A stretch of DNA of 64,000 nucleotides from contig NZ_CP087164.1 of NCBI RefSeq assembly GCF_021172045.1, positions 744,001 through 808,000 on the forward strand. Reading direction: 5' to 3'. This DNA is from Capillimicrobium parvum (lineage in GTDB: Bacteria > Actinomycetota > Thermoleophilia > Solirubrobacterales > Solirubrobacteraceae). Within the stretch, counting starts at the first letter, position 1. Each line of letters opens with the position of its first letter. A model generated the notes under the pieces. The model searched no databases, had not been told where the DNA came from, and saw only the letters and a program-made list of their open reading frames with translations. Position numbers and translations under genes: made by a program. Of the stretch, positions 25,673-33,476 are shown piece after piece.

Positions 25673-26878
25673 ATGCGTGCTGGTGGATCAAGGATCGCGC
25701 GAATCGCCGCGGTGATCGCGCTCGGCTCGTCGGTGGGCCTGGGGCTGGCGGCCTGCGGCAGCAGCGGCGACTCGTCCGGCGGCTCGTCGGGCACCAGTGC
25801 CACGGCACCGGCGTCGACGGCCACGACGACGACGGCGGGATCGGACGCGTCCGGAGCGTCGGAGTTCCAGACTGCGCTGGACAAGTACTACAAGGGCACG
25901 TACACCGAGCCGGCCGGCGATCCCGTGAAGCCGCCCGGCGGCAAGAACGTGTGGGTGGTGTCCGTCGGGCAGAACATCGAGACGAGCCAGAACGCGGCCG
26001 CCGCGATGAAGGAGGCCGGCAAGAAGCTCGGCTGGAAGGTGACCGTGGTCGACGGGAAGTTCGACCCGAACAGTCAGCTGCAGGGAGTGGAGCAGGCGAT
26101 CGTTGCGGGGGCCGACGGGATCGTCGACCTGTACATCGACTGCGACACCATCAAGAGCGGCGTGGCCCGCGCGAAGAGCAAGGGCATTCCGGTGATCGGG
26201 ATCGAGGCTCAGGACTGCAGTCCCGGGCTGTTCGCCGGAAGCGTCCTCTATGCGGGCGGGCAGTCCTTCCAGGACTGGATCAAGGAATGGGGCGTCGTGC
26301 AGGCCGACTGGACGGTCGCGAAGATGGGCGGCCAGGGCGAGGTCATCCTCGCGAACCAGAACGATGCGGTGACGCTGCAGCTCGAGGCGCAGGGCTCGCT
26401 GGAGGAGCTCAAGAAGTGCGCTGACTGCACCGTGAAGAAGTTCACGTTCACGGGCGCCGAGCTCGGTCCGAAGCTGCAGCAGAAGATCCAGCAGGCGCTG
26501 ATCCAGTCTCCGAACGCGACCGGGTTCATCGCTCCGTACGACGCGGTGCTGACCAGCGGCGGGGCAAGCGCCCTGAAGGCGTCGGGACGGCTGCCGAAGA
26601 TGTCCGTGATGGGCGGCGAGGGATCGACCGCCGGAATCCAGCTCATCCACGACAACGGCGGGATGGACGCCTGCGTCGGCCTGCCCACGGGCTGGGAGGG
26701 CTATGCCGCCTTCGACGGGCTGGCCCGCGCGTTTGCCGGCCAGGACCCGGTGAGCGCGGACTCCGGCATCGGCCTGCAGGTCTGCGACGCCGACCACAAC
26801 CTGCCGCCGGCCGGCGAGGCGTACAAGCCGCCGATCGACTACAAGGCCGCGTACCACAAGCTGTGGGGCGTGGGCTAG
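25673..26878 (+). CDS. ABC transporter substrate-binding lipoprotein
   Basis: A 401-residue exported protein with a lipoprotein signal: basic start, hydrophobic core and lipobox LAAC with the modified Cys28. A Ser/Gly/Thr-rich linker precedes a periplasmic-binding fold of the sugar type (Peripla_BP_4), containing NVWVVSVGQNIETSQN and GVEQAIVAGADGIV. It captures the substrate outside the membrane and delivers it to the permease. A cag-gag purine stretch (aaggaggagg) gives a strong ribosome binding site. It is the last gene of the operon and is followed by a terminator hairpin. Confidence 0.92.
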   Translation: MRAGGSRIARIAAVIALGSSVGLGLAACGSSGDSSGGSSGTSATAPASTATTTTAGSDASGASEFQTALDKYYKGTYTEPAGDPVKPPGGKNVWVVSVGQNIETSQNAAAAMKEAGKKLGWKVTVVDGKFDPNSQLQGVEQAIVAGADGIVDLYIDCDTIKSGVARAKSKGIPVIGIEAQDCSPGLFAGSVLYAGGQSFQDWIKEWGVVQADWTVAKMGGQGEVILANQNDAVTLQLEAQGSLEELKKCADCTVKKFTFTGAELGPKLQQKIQQALIQSPNATGFIAPYDAVLTSGGASALKASGRLPKMSVMGGEGSTAGIQLIHDNGGMDACVGLPTGWEGYAAFDGLARAFAGQDPVSADSGIGLQVCDADHNLPPAGEAYKPPIDYKAAYHKLWGVG

Positions 26879-26893
26879 GCGACGTGGTCGAGT

Positions 26894-26920
26894 GGGGGGC
26901 CGACCAGAGGGCGGCCCCCC
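26894..26920 (+). terminator. Terminator hairpin after the ABC operon
   Basis: A perfect 9-base stem (GGGGGGCCG with CGGCCCCCC) around a 9-base loop lies 15 bases after the substrate-binding protein stop. No T-run follows, as is common in such GC-rich genomes. Confidence 0.72.
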
Positions 26921-26941
26921 GCGCCGGCTCACAGAGAGACG

Positions 26942-27277
26942 ATGACGCGCATGGCGCCATGGCTCATGCTGACGTTGGCGATCTGCTCCGAGGTGATCGG
27001 GACCAGCGCGCTGCGGGCATCGGAGGGGTTCACCCGTCCGGTTCCGATCGCGGTCACGGCCGTCACCTACGCACTGTCCTTCTATCTCCTGGCGCTGGTC
27101 ATGCGCCACCTCGACCTCTCGCTCACCTACGCGATCTGGTCGGGGGCCGGAACCGCCGCCATCGCCGCGGTCGGCGTGCTCTGGTTCGGCGAAGGGTTCG
27201 GTGCGGTCAAGGCGTTCGGCATCGCGCTCGTCATCGCCGGGGTGGTCGTCGTCAACCTCGCCGATCGGGCTCTCTAA
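26942..27277 (+). CDS. Small multidrug resistance (SMR) family transporter
   Basis: A 111-residue membrane protein with four predicted hydrophobic helices, the length and pattern of SMR proteins such as EmrE/QacE. The essential membrane glutamate is present in the first helix (AICSEVIGTSAL). Other family features include the YAIWSGAGTA loop and helix three. It works as a dual-topology dimer exchanging protons for cationic compounds; here export of an amine or guanidinium is possible. The start could also be the ATG nine bases downstream. It stands alone between two terminator-like hairpins. Confidence 0.88.
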   Translation: MTRMAPWLMLTLAICSEVIGTSALRASEGFTRPVPIAVTAVTYALSFYLLALVMRHLDLSLTYAIWSGAGTAAIAAVGVLWFGEGFGAVKAFGIALVIAGVVVVNLADRAL

Positions 27278-27339
27278 CGCTCGGCTACCGCTTCTCAATC
27301 GGCATGGCACCGACCTGATATGTCGAGTATCATTCGCCC

Positions 27340-28170
27340 ATGGGATCTGTGAACTATGACTTCGACGGCGATGTCGTTCTCGTCACGGGCGCCGCTCGCG
27401 GCCTCGGACGCGACATCGCACTGGGCTTCGCCCGATCCGGCGCCAAGGTGGCGATCAACGACCTCGACGGTGCGGACGTCAGTGACGCCATCCCGTATGA
27501 GCTCGCGTCACGAGACGAGTTCCGGGCAACGCTGGCAGACGTCGAAGCGCTTGGCGCCGAGGCGATCGCCCTGCCCGGCGACGTCACGGTGGAGGCGGAC
27601 GTCGAACGCGTCGTCGGTGAGGTGATCGACCGCTTCGGGCGGCTCGACATCCTCATCAACAACGCGGGCGTCGCGTCGTTCGCGAAGTCGTGGGAGATGA
27701 CGGAGGCCCAGTGGGACGCGGTCGTGGACGCGGATCTCAAGGGCCCGTTCCTGTGCTCGAAGCATGCGGCGCGTCACATGATCACGCGGGACGGCGGGGG
27801 CCGGATCATCACGATCTCGTCGACGTCGGCGTTGGTCGGGATCCCCGATCAGGTCAACTACCAGTCGGCCAAGCACGGCGTCATCGGGCAGATCCGGACG
27901 CTCGCGCTCGAGCTGGCGCCGTATGGCGTCACCGTGAACACGATCTGCCCGACGGTCGTGTCGTCGCCTCTGCTCGACTTCGCGGTCGAGACGGGCAAGG
28001 CCTACTTCCAGGAGGTGGCTCGGCTCTGCGGCGCCTCCACCGTGTTCCCCGGGTTGGACAACCTGGAGCCGGAGGACGTCACGCATGCCGTTCAGTGGCT
28101 CGCCTCTGACGCCGCCCGCTACGTCACCGGCATCGCCCTTCCCGTCGACGGCGGGTTCACCTGTAAGTGA
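27340..28170 (+). CDS. SDR family oxidoreductase, mycofactocin-dependent type
   Basis: A 276-residue SDR with TGAARGLG, NNAG, active-site YQSAKHG and C-terminal PVDGGFT. Between beta-2 and beta-3 it carries an insertion (around residues 45-65, INDLDGADVSDAIPYELAS onward) typical of the mycofactocin-coupled subfamily. That insertion holds a non-exchangeable NAD, and the electrons pass to mycofactocin. This assignment comes from pattern recall, and no mycofactocin maturation genes lie in the window. It is transcribed alone and followed by a strong hairpin. Confidence 0.85.
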   Translation: MGSVNYDFDGDVVLVTGAARGLGRDIALGFARSGAKVAINDLDGADVSDAIPYELASRDEFRATLADVEALGAEAIALPGDVTVEADVERVVGEVIDRFGRLDILINNAGVASFAKSWEMTEAQWDAVVDADLKGPFLCSKHAARHMITRDGGGRIITISSTSALVGIPDQVNYQSAKHGVIGQIRTLALELAPYGVTVNTICPTVVSSPLLDFAVETGKAYFQEVARLCGASTVFPGLDNLEPEDVTHAVQWLASDAARYVTGIALPVDGGFTCK

Positions 28171-28175
28171 AAAAC

Positions 28176-28198
28176 GACGCGCCGCCCCACGGCGCGTC
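28176..28198 (+). terminator. Terminator hairpin after SDR
   Basis: A perfect 9-base stem (GACGCGCCG with CGGCGCGTC) and 5-base loop begins five bases after the SDR stop. It lies in a short A-rich stretch and lacks a T-run. Confidence 0.7.
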
Positions 28199-28242
28199 CG
28201 GTGAGCTGACACAGACGGTGTCGGCATAGTTCGAGGTAAGAG

Positions 28243-28268
28243 CGGCATGGCAGCGAGCTGCCATGCCG
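28243..28268. repeat. Perfect 11-bp inverted repeat
   Basis: CGGCATGGCAG and its exact complement flank a 4-base loop. The hairpin lies 45 bases after the SDR terminator and beyond the 3' side of the D-2-hydroxyacid dehydrogenase remnant on the other strand. It may terminate that minus-strand operon. Confidence 0.6.
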
Positions 28269-28317
28269 ACCATCGGCCGCGTGTGGGCCGCGTCGGGCAA
28301 CTCCCATGTTCGATCTC

Positions 28318-28358
28318 GCGTGGCCGGCGACCCAGGGCCTGCGTGGCCGGCGACCCAG
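28318..28358. repeat. Two direct copies of an 18-bp sequence
   Basis: GCGTGGCCGGCGACCCAG occurs at 28318-28335 and 28341-28358, a 23-base period. The copies are identical. They lie in decayed DNA beside a gene remnant. Confidence 0.65.
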
Positions 28359-28385
28359 CGGCTGATCAGCGGACCCGAGCAGCGA

Positions 28386-28527
28386 GGCCGGCAGTCGACG
28401 CCAAGCGGCGAGCAGAAGCAGCACGGTGTGGTCGGCGACCTCGGTGGCCGGCTTCCGCGAGGATCGCTCGCTCGATCGTCAGATCAGGCGGGATCTCGTA
28501 CCCGACCACGATCACGCGCGCGCTCAT
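28386..28527 (-). pseudogene. Remnant of a D-2-hydroxyacid dehydrogenase
   Basis: From an ATG at 28527 (overlapping the upstream SDR stop as ATGA) the frame reads like the N-terminus of this NAD enzyme family: MSARVIVVGYEIPPDL followed by TIERAILAEAGH. After a junction near 28441-28447 a different frame gives EVADHTVLLLLAAWRRLPA, which matches the later EVADHALALLLALARRLP region of the family. The segment between, roughly 50-60 residues, and everything downstream are missing. The coupled start shows it was once part of the SDR operon. It cannot make a working enzyme. Confidence 0.7.
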
Positions 28528-29330
28528 TGGGCCGTGTACCCGCCGTCCACGGTGATCGACGCGCCGGTCACCGGGCGCGCCTCGTCGCTGGCCAGATACG
28601 CGATCGCGGCCGCGACCTCATCGGGGTGGGCGAGCGTCCGAAGCGGGATCTTCTCCATCGCCGCTTCGATTGCCTCCTCTGACTGGCCTTGGAGCCAGTC
28701 CGACACCATCGCGGTGTCCGTGAGTCCCGGCGCGACGCAGTTCACCCTGATGCTGCGGGGCGCCAGCTCGACGGCCGCGGCGCGCGACAAGCCCTCCAGA
28801 GCGGCCTTCGAGGCGCCGTAGAAGGCGCTTCCCGGCACGCCGACCAGGGCGGTGCGCGACGTCACGTTCACGATCGATCCACCTCCGTCCATCGCCTTGG
28901 CGGCGGCCTGCAGCATCAGAACGGCGCCGAGCAGGTTGACCTCCAACACATGACGCATGTCGGCCTCGGCTGTCTGGAGGATCGGCACGCCGGCCAGGTC
29001 CACGCCGGCGTTGTTGACCAGCACATCGAGCCGTCCGAACACGTCGAGCGCCGTAGCGACGGCGGCCGCGGCCACTTCGCGGTCGCTGACGTCGCCGGCG
29101 ACGAATGCCGCGCGATCTGCGCCGAGCTCGTCGACAAGGGCGTGGCCGGCATTCCTTCCGCGGGCGACCGCGACGACCCATGCCCCTTCGTCGACGAAAC
29201 GCCGGCAGACGGCCGCGCCGATCCCGGCCGTGCCGCCGGTGACGATCGCCACGCGCCCTGCGAGCCGCTCGCTCTGCTGCCGGCTCACACCGGTGTCGTG
29301 GTCAGAGTCAATCTGACAGAAGACTCCCAC
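28524..29330 (-). CDS. Short-chain dehydrogenase/reductase
   Basis: An SDR of up to 268 residues with TGGTAGIG, NNAG, the active-site FYGASKAA and the terminal VDGGYTAQ. The GTG at 29330 has a gggag stretch upstream; a second GTG at 29288 would give 254 residues and a more typical N-terminus, so the start is uncertain. Its stop overlaps the start of the D-2-hydroxyacid dehydrogenase remnant. It reads in the same direction as the aromatic ketone genes at 29.6-35.0 kb, but a 240-base gap separates them. Confidence 0.86.
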   Translation of the reverse strand: MGVFCQIDSDHDTGVSRQQSERLAGRVAIVTGGTAGIGAAVCRRFVDEGAWVVAVARGRNAGHALVDELGADRAAFVAGDVSDREVAAAAVATALDVFGRLDVLVNNAGVDLAGVPILQTAEADMRHVLEVNLLGAVLMLQAAAKAMDGGGSIVNVTSRTALVGVPGSAFYGASKAALEGLSRAAAVELAPRSIRVNCVAPGLTDTAMVSDWLQGQSEEAIEAAMEKIPLRTLAHPDEVAAAIAYLASDEARPVTGASITVDGGYTAQ

Positions 29331-29569
29331 CGTCTCCCGGGGAAGTCCATCAAACGGTCACGTGAACGGTCGGCGTGAACCGGACGGATGAACCAGATCC
29401 GCTACACCACTTCGGAGACCGACACCTCCGTCAGCAGGTCGTGCGCCTCGAGCGCCAGCCAGAGCTCAGGGATGTCTGCGTGCAGTCGAGGCGTCGCCCC
29501 CGTCAGCTCCTCGGCCCGGCGATCGGATGGAGCAGAGCGCGCGGTTCGTACGGCCGCACGAGTCGTGCT
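29331..29569. other. Intergenic region with possible coding tail
   Basis: No complete gene is seen. On the minus strand about 35 codons ending in a TAG at 29402-29404 read as well-formed protein (for example ADIPELWLALEAHDLL), possibly the 3' end of a lost gene. The family was not recognised. Repeated gaacgg/cggtc motifs near 29355-29390 surround a CACGTG. Confidence 0.3.
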
Positions 29570-30715
29570 TCAGCGTGATGCCCCGGCCTCGAAGGCTTGG
29601 CGATGCGTGTCCTTCGAGCGCCGCGTGTGGCGGGCGATCACGTCTCTGACCGCGGCGCGGTCCTCGCGTTCGAAGGCGTCCACGAGCGCCTCGTGATCGG
29701 CGATGAGGCCGTCGTCGGCCTCGTCGGACCGGCGCAGGGTGCGTGCCATCATCGCCGGGATCGCCAGCGCGCGGTAGGCCTGCAGCGCCGTCCGGCCGCC
29801 GGCGATGCTCACGAGGTGCTCGTGGAATCGCGCGTTGGCGGCGGCGTACCGCTCCACGTCGACGAAGCGCCCGTCGCGGACCAGCGGGCGGGTCGCCTCC
29901 ATCAGGCGCCGCAGCTCGTCGAGCTGCTCCCGGGAGACGCTGCCGACCGCCACCTCGGCCGCGCCCATCTCGATGAGACAGCGCGCGTCGAGCGCGTCGA
30001 GGACCGTGGTCAGCGAGATCGGGGCGAGGACGTACCCCCGGCCGGGGTCTCGCGCGATCATGCCCTCCGCCGCCAGCTTGGTGAGCGCGTGGTGGACGTG
30101 CCAGGGCTCGAGGCGCAGCTCGTCGGCGAGCAGCTGGACGTCGAGCGGCTCGCCGGGCGGGATGCGCCCGGTCAGCGCCCGGTCGCGCAGCTCGGCGTAC
30201 GCCGCGTCGTCGGCCTCCACCTCGAGTCGCCCGAATCGTCCGCGGAAGTAGGCCAGCGGCGAGCCGCGGCGCGCCTCGGCCCGCTCCACCGCGCCGAACA
30301 ACACCGAGTGGGTGCCGCCCTCGACGTCCTCGGTCACCCGGCATTCGAGGCACGCCAGCGCGTCCTGCAGCAGCGGGACGCCCGTCGAGCCCTCGGTCAC
30401 GGCGAGGCCCGCGAACTTGTCGGCGTGCGGTGTGGCGAACCGCTCGGCGATGTGGCCGTGGTTCTCGCTGAGGATGTTGACCGCGAACACGCCGGCGCGG
30501 CTCACCGCCACCCGCGTGGGTGCGCTGCGGTTGAGGCAGGCGAGCAGCATCGGCGGGTCCATGGACAGCGAGCTCACCGCGCTGGCCGTCATGCCGTGCC
30601 GCTGTCCTCCGGCGACGGTGGTGATCACGGTGACGCCGCTGGCGAAGTGGCCGATCACGTCGCGAAAGACGTCGCGGTCGCAGGTGTGCGCGGGCGTGGT
30701 GCGTGGATCGGGCAT
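29570..30715 (-). CDS. Flavin reductase fused to a GntR/FCD-type regulator
   Basis: This 381-residue protein joins two families. Residues about 10-165 are an HpaC-type flavin reductase domain (FASGVTVITTV, GMTASAVSSLSMDPPMLL, FAVNILSENH), which supplies reduced flavin to a partner monooxygenase. Residues about 170-235 form a winged helix of the GntR type, ending in EGMIARDPGRGYVL. About 240-375 form the ligand-binding FCD all-helical domain. The ATG at 30715 begins the reductase similarity. It lies downstream of an HpaB-type monooxygenase gene that needs such a reductase, so one polypeptide may both feed the oxygenase and sense a pathway ligand or flavin redox state. Confidence 0.83.
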   Translation of the reverse strand: MPDPRTTPAHTCDRDVFRDVIGHFASGVTVITTVAGGQRHGMTASAVSSLSMDPPMLLACLNRSAPTRVAVSRAGVFAVNILSENHGHIAERFATPHADKFAGLAVTEGSTGVPLLQDALACLECRVTEDVEGGTHSVLFGAVERAEARRGSPLAYFRGRFGRLEVEADDAAYAELRDRALTGRIPPGEPLDVQLLADELRLEPWHVHHALTKLAAEGMIARDPGRGYVLAPISLTTVLDALDARCLIEMGAAEVAVGSVSREQLDELRRLMEATRPLVRDGRFVDVERYAAANARFHEHLVSIAGGRTALQAYRALAIPAMMARTLRRSDEADDGLIADHEALVDAFEREDRAAVRDVIARHTRRSKDTHRQAFEAGASR

Positions 30716-30738
30716 GTCAGCTCGGCGTCGCAGGCGTC

Positions 30739-31610
30739 CTACGCGGCGAGACCCAGGAGCCGCGCGGCGTTGTCCTTGAGGATGCGCGGGCGCACCTCGT
30801 CCTTGATGGGCACCTGCTCGAAGTCGGCCAGCCACCGGTCGGGCGTGATGACCGGATAGTCGGATCCGAACAACACCTTGTCGCGCAGCACGGTGTTGGC
30901 GTACTGGATCAGGACGGGCGGAAACAGCTTCGGCGACCAGCCGGAGAGGTCGATGTACACCTGCGGCTTGTGCATGGCCACGCTGATGGCCTCCTCCTGC
31001 CAGGGGAAGGAGGGGTGGGCGAGGACGATCGGCATGTCCGGGAAGTCGACCGCCACGTCGTCGACGAACATCGGGTTCGAGTACTTCACGCGGATGCCTC
31101 CGCCGCCGCGCATGCCCGATCCCATGCCGGAATGGCCGGTATGGAACAGCGCGGGCAGGCCGGTCTCGGCAATCGCCTCGTACAGGCCGTACGCCATCCG
31201 GTCGTTGGGGTAGAAGCCCTGCAGGTTCGGATGGAACTTGAACCCCCGCGCGCCCCGGTCGATCAGGCGGCGCGCCTCGCTCACCGCGCGCTTGCCGCGA
31301 TGGGGATCGAGGCTGACGAACGGAACGAGCACGTCGTCGTTGGCGTGCGCGACGTCGAGCACCCGTCGTTGGAGACCGGCACCTCGCCGGTGTTCGCTTC
31401 GTTGTCGACGCAGAAGATGACTGCCGCCATGTTGCGGCTGCGGTAGTACTCGGCGACCTCGTCGGCGTTGGGACGGGGGACGTCGGTGCGGAAGTGCTTG
31501 GACGCGGCGTCCAGGATCTCGGTGGTGATCGGATCGGGGGGCCCGGTTCGTGGAACCTGGGCGTGCGTGTGGACGTCGATGGCGGTGATGCGCTGGAGAT
31601 CGATGGTCAT
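30739..31610 (-). pseudogene. Amidohydrolase 2 family hydrolase, split by a frameshift
   Basis: The ATG at 31610 overlaps the ligase stop as ATGA and starts MTIDLQRITAIDVHTHAQV with the HxH metal site. The frame is sound until VPVSND near 31365, then is lost. The downstream frame continues the same protein from VLDVAHANDDVLVPFVSLDP through FKFHPNLQGFYPND, LFHTGHSG and LFGSDYPV with the metal-binding His/Asp residues to the stop at 30739. Adding one G near 31365 restores a continuous protein of about 290 residues. This may be a sequencing error or a real break. The family includes 4-hydroxyphenyl-beta-ketoacyl-CoA hydrolases (CouO-type), which fits the context. Confidence 0.75.
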
Positions 31611-33463
31611 GCGGGTCTCGCGGGTTCGGGGTGGCCTTGGACGCTGGTCTGCGCGCGGTCGGGCTCGACCATCTGCCGGGAGGCCGGGTCGCCGAAGAGC
31701 TCGGCCAGTGCGGACCCCCGCCGTTGGAGCACGGCGCGCCGGTTGAGGGAGCCCTTGTCGGTGACTTCGCCGGAGTCGATGCTGGGCGGCTCGTCGAGCA
31801 GGACGAGCCGTTCGATGCGCGAGGCCGATCCCTGCCCCTCATTGAGCGCCTGCAGCGCACGCGCGAGATCGTCGCGCAGCCCGGGGTGATCGAGGGCGAC
31901 GGGACGCTCGCCGCCGTAGCGTCGCCGCGCGCGGGTCTGATCGACCCAGGCCAGCGCGCCCACGAAGCGCTCGTTCTCGCCCGCGATGACCGCGTCGGCG
32001 AGCACGCCGGCCTCCGCCAGCAGGGCGGTGCGCAGGCGGCCGGCCCGCACCCACGTGCCGGTGACGAGCTTGAAGTCCTCGCCCAGCCGGCCATCGAAGA
32101 CCAGGCCCTGATGAGGGTCGGTCTCGTCGACGAACCGGCAGGCGTCCCCGGTCCGGAAGAAGCCGTCGGAATCGAACGTCTGCGCCGTGAGCCCGGGCTG
32201 TCCGAAGTAGCCGGGCGTGATGCCCGGGCCCTTCGCCATGGCCTCCCAGCGCGTGTCGCGGGCGACCAGCTTCAGCGTCACGCCGGGCAGGGGGAGGCCG
32301 ATGCAGCCGCGGGCCGCCGGGTGCCAGTGCGCCGCGGTCAGGCCGGGCCCCGTCTCGGTCGCGCCCCAGCCCGCGATCAGGGGAACGTCATGGTCGCTCG
32401 CCGCGTCGGCCACGGCTCGCAACCGGTCCCAGAGCGCCGGCTCCAGGGCCGCCGCGGCAGAGAACATGAAGCGCAGGCGCGAGAAGAACGCGCGGGCGAA
32501 CCCGTGGTCGTCCTCCAGCGCGCAAGCCAGTTGGGCGTATCCCGCCGGAACGTTGTAGTAGACCGTCGGCCGGATCGCGCGCAGCGCGGCGATGCTTCGC
32601 GGGAAGTCCTCGGCCGTGGGCTTGGCGTCATCGATGTGGATGCTGCCCCCGAACGCCAGCACCTGGCCGAGGTTGTGGTTGCCGCCGAACGTGTGGCTCC
32701 ACGGCAGCCAGTCGACCAGCACCGGCGGCTCGCCGGCCATGAACGGCCACACCTGGCCGATGGCCTGCTGGTTGGAGCACAGCATCCCGTGGGTGTTGAC
32801 GACCCCCTTGGGGACGCCGGTCGATCCCGACGTGAACAGCAGCTTGGCCACGGACTGCGGCGTCACCGCGGCGAACGCGCGCTCGACGTCGGGCCCGGCC
32901 GGCGTTCGCACGAGGTCGTCGAATCGCACCGCACCGGCACGCTGCCCGCGCGCCACCACCTCGACCCGCCCCGGCGCGGCCACGGCGTCCAGCGCCGCGC
33001 CGTAGGGGCCGGGGTCGTCGGCGAAGACCATGCCCGGCGAGCAGAGCGCGGCGATCGCTCGGATGCGGGCATGGTCCCGGCTGGCCAGCGAGTACGCCGT
33101 GCTCACCGGGATCACGGGCACGCCGGTCGTGTGCGCCCCGAGGGCCATGACGAGGTGCTCGATGGAGTTGCCCGACAGGATCATCAGCGGCCGGTCGGCG
33201 CCGAGCCCGCGGTCGAGCATCGCCTGCCCTACGGCATCGGCTGCGTGCCGCGCGTCGCCCCACGTGAGCCGTCGCCAGCCTCCGTCGTGGCGCTGCGCGG
33301 CCAGCAGCGCGTCAGGCGCTCGCTCGCCGTGGCGCCGAAGGAGATGGCCGAGGGTGGGAGCGTGCTCGCCCAGCTCGTCGGCTGACCGCAGCAGCACGAC
33401 GTCGCCGCGGTCTTCGACCAGGACGCGTGGGGTGGCGAAGACGCGTGTCGCGCCCGCCGTCAT
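31607..33463 (-). CDS. Feruloyl-CoA synthetase-like acyl-CoA ligase
   Basis: A 618-residue AMP-forming ligase of the feruloyl-CoA synthetase type. The phosphate loop LLFTSGSTGVPKG, the GWGATETGPG motif, the hinge region EDFKLVTGTW and the C-terminal lysine in EVTDKGSLNRR are intact. It would activate an aromatic acid as CoA thioester using ATP. In this cluster the likely acid is the beta-keto acid left after carboxylation and dephosphorylation of a hydroxyaryl methyl ketone, an inference. The ATG at 33463 is the first with family-like sequence. It overlaps the amidohydrolase start by ATGA. Confidence 0.87.
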   Translation of the reverse strand: MTAGATRVFATPRVLVEDRGDVVLLRSADELGEHAPTLGHLLRRHGERAPDALLAAQRHDGGWRRLTWGDARHAADAVGQAMLDRGLGADRPLMILSGNSIEHLVMALGAHTTGVPVIPVSTAYSLASRDHARIRAIAALCSPGMVFADDPGPYGAALDAVAAPGRVEVVARGQRAGAVRFDDLVRTPAGPDVERAFAAVTPQSVAKLLFTSGSTGVPKGVVNTHGMLCSNQQAIGQVWPFMAGEPPVLVDWLPWSHTFGGNHNLGQVLAFGGSIHIDDAKPTAEDFPRSIAALRAIRPTVYYNVPAGYAQLACALEDDHGFARAFFSRLRFMFSAAAALEPALWDRLRAVADAASDHDVPLIAGWGATETGPGLTAAHWHPAARGCIGLPLPGVTLKLVARDTRWEAMAKGPGITPGYFGQPGLTAQTFDSDGFFRTGDACRFVDETDPHQGLVFDGRLGEDFKLVTGTWVRAGRLRTALLAEAGVLADAVIAGENERFVGALAWVDQTRARRRYGGERPVALDHPGLRDDLARALQALNEGQGSASRIERLVLLDEPPSIDSGEVTDKGSLNRRAVLQRRGSALAELFGDPASRQMVEPDRAQTSVQGHPEPARPA

Positions 33464-33476
33464 CCTGCCGGCCGGG

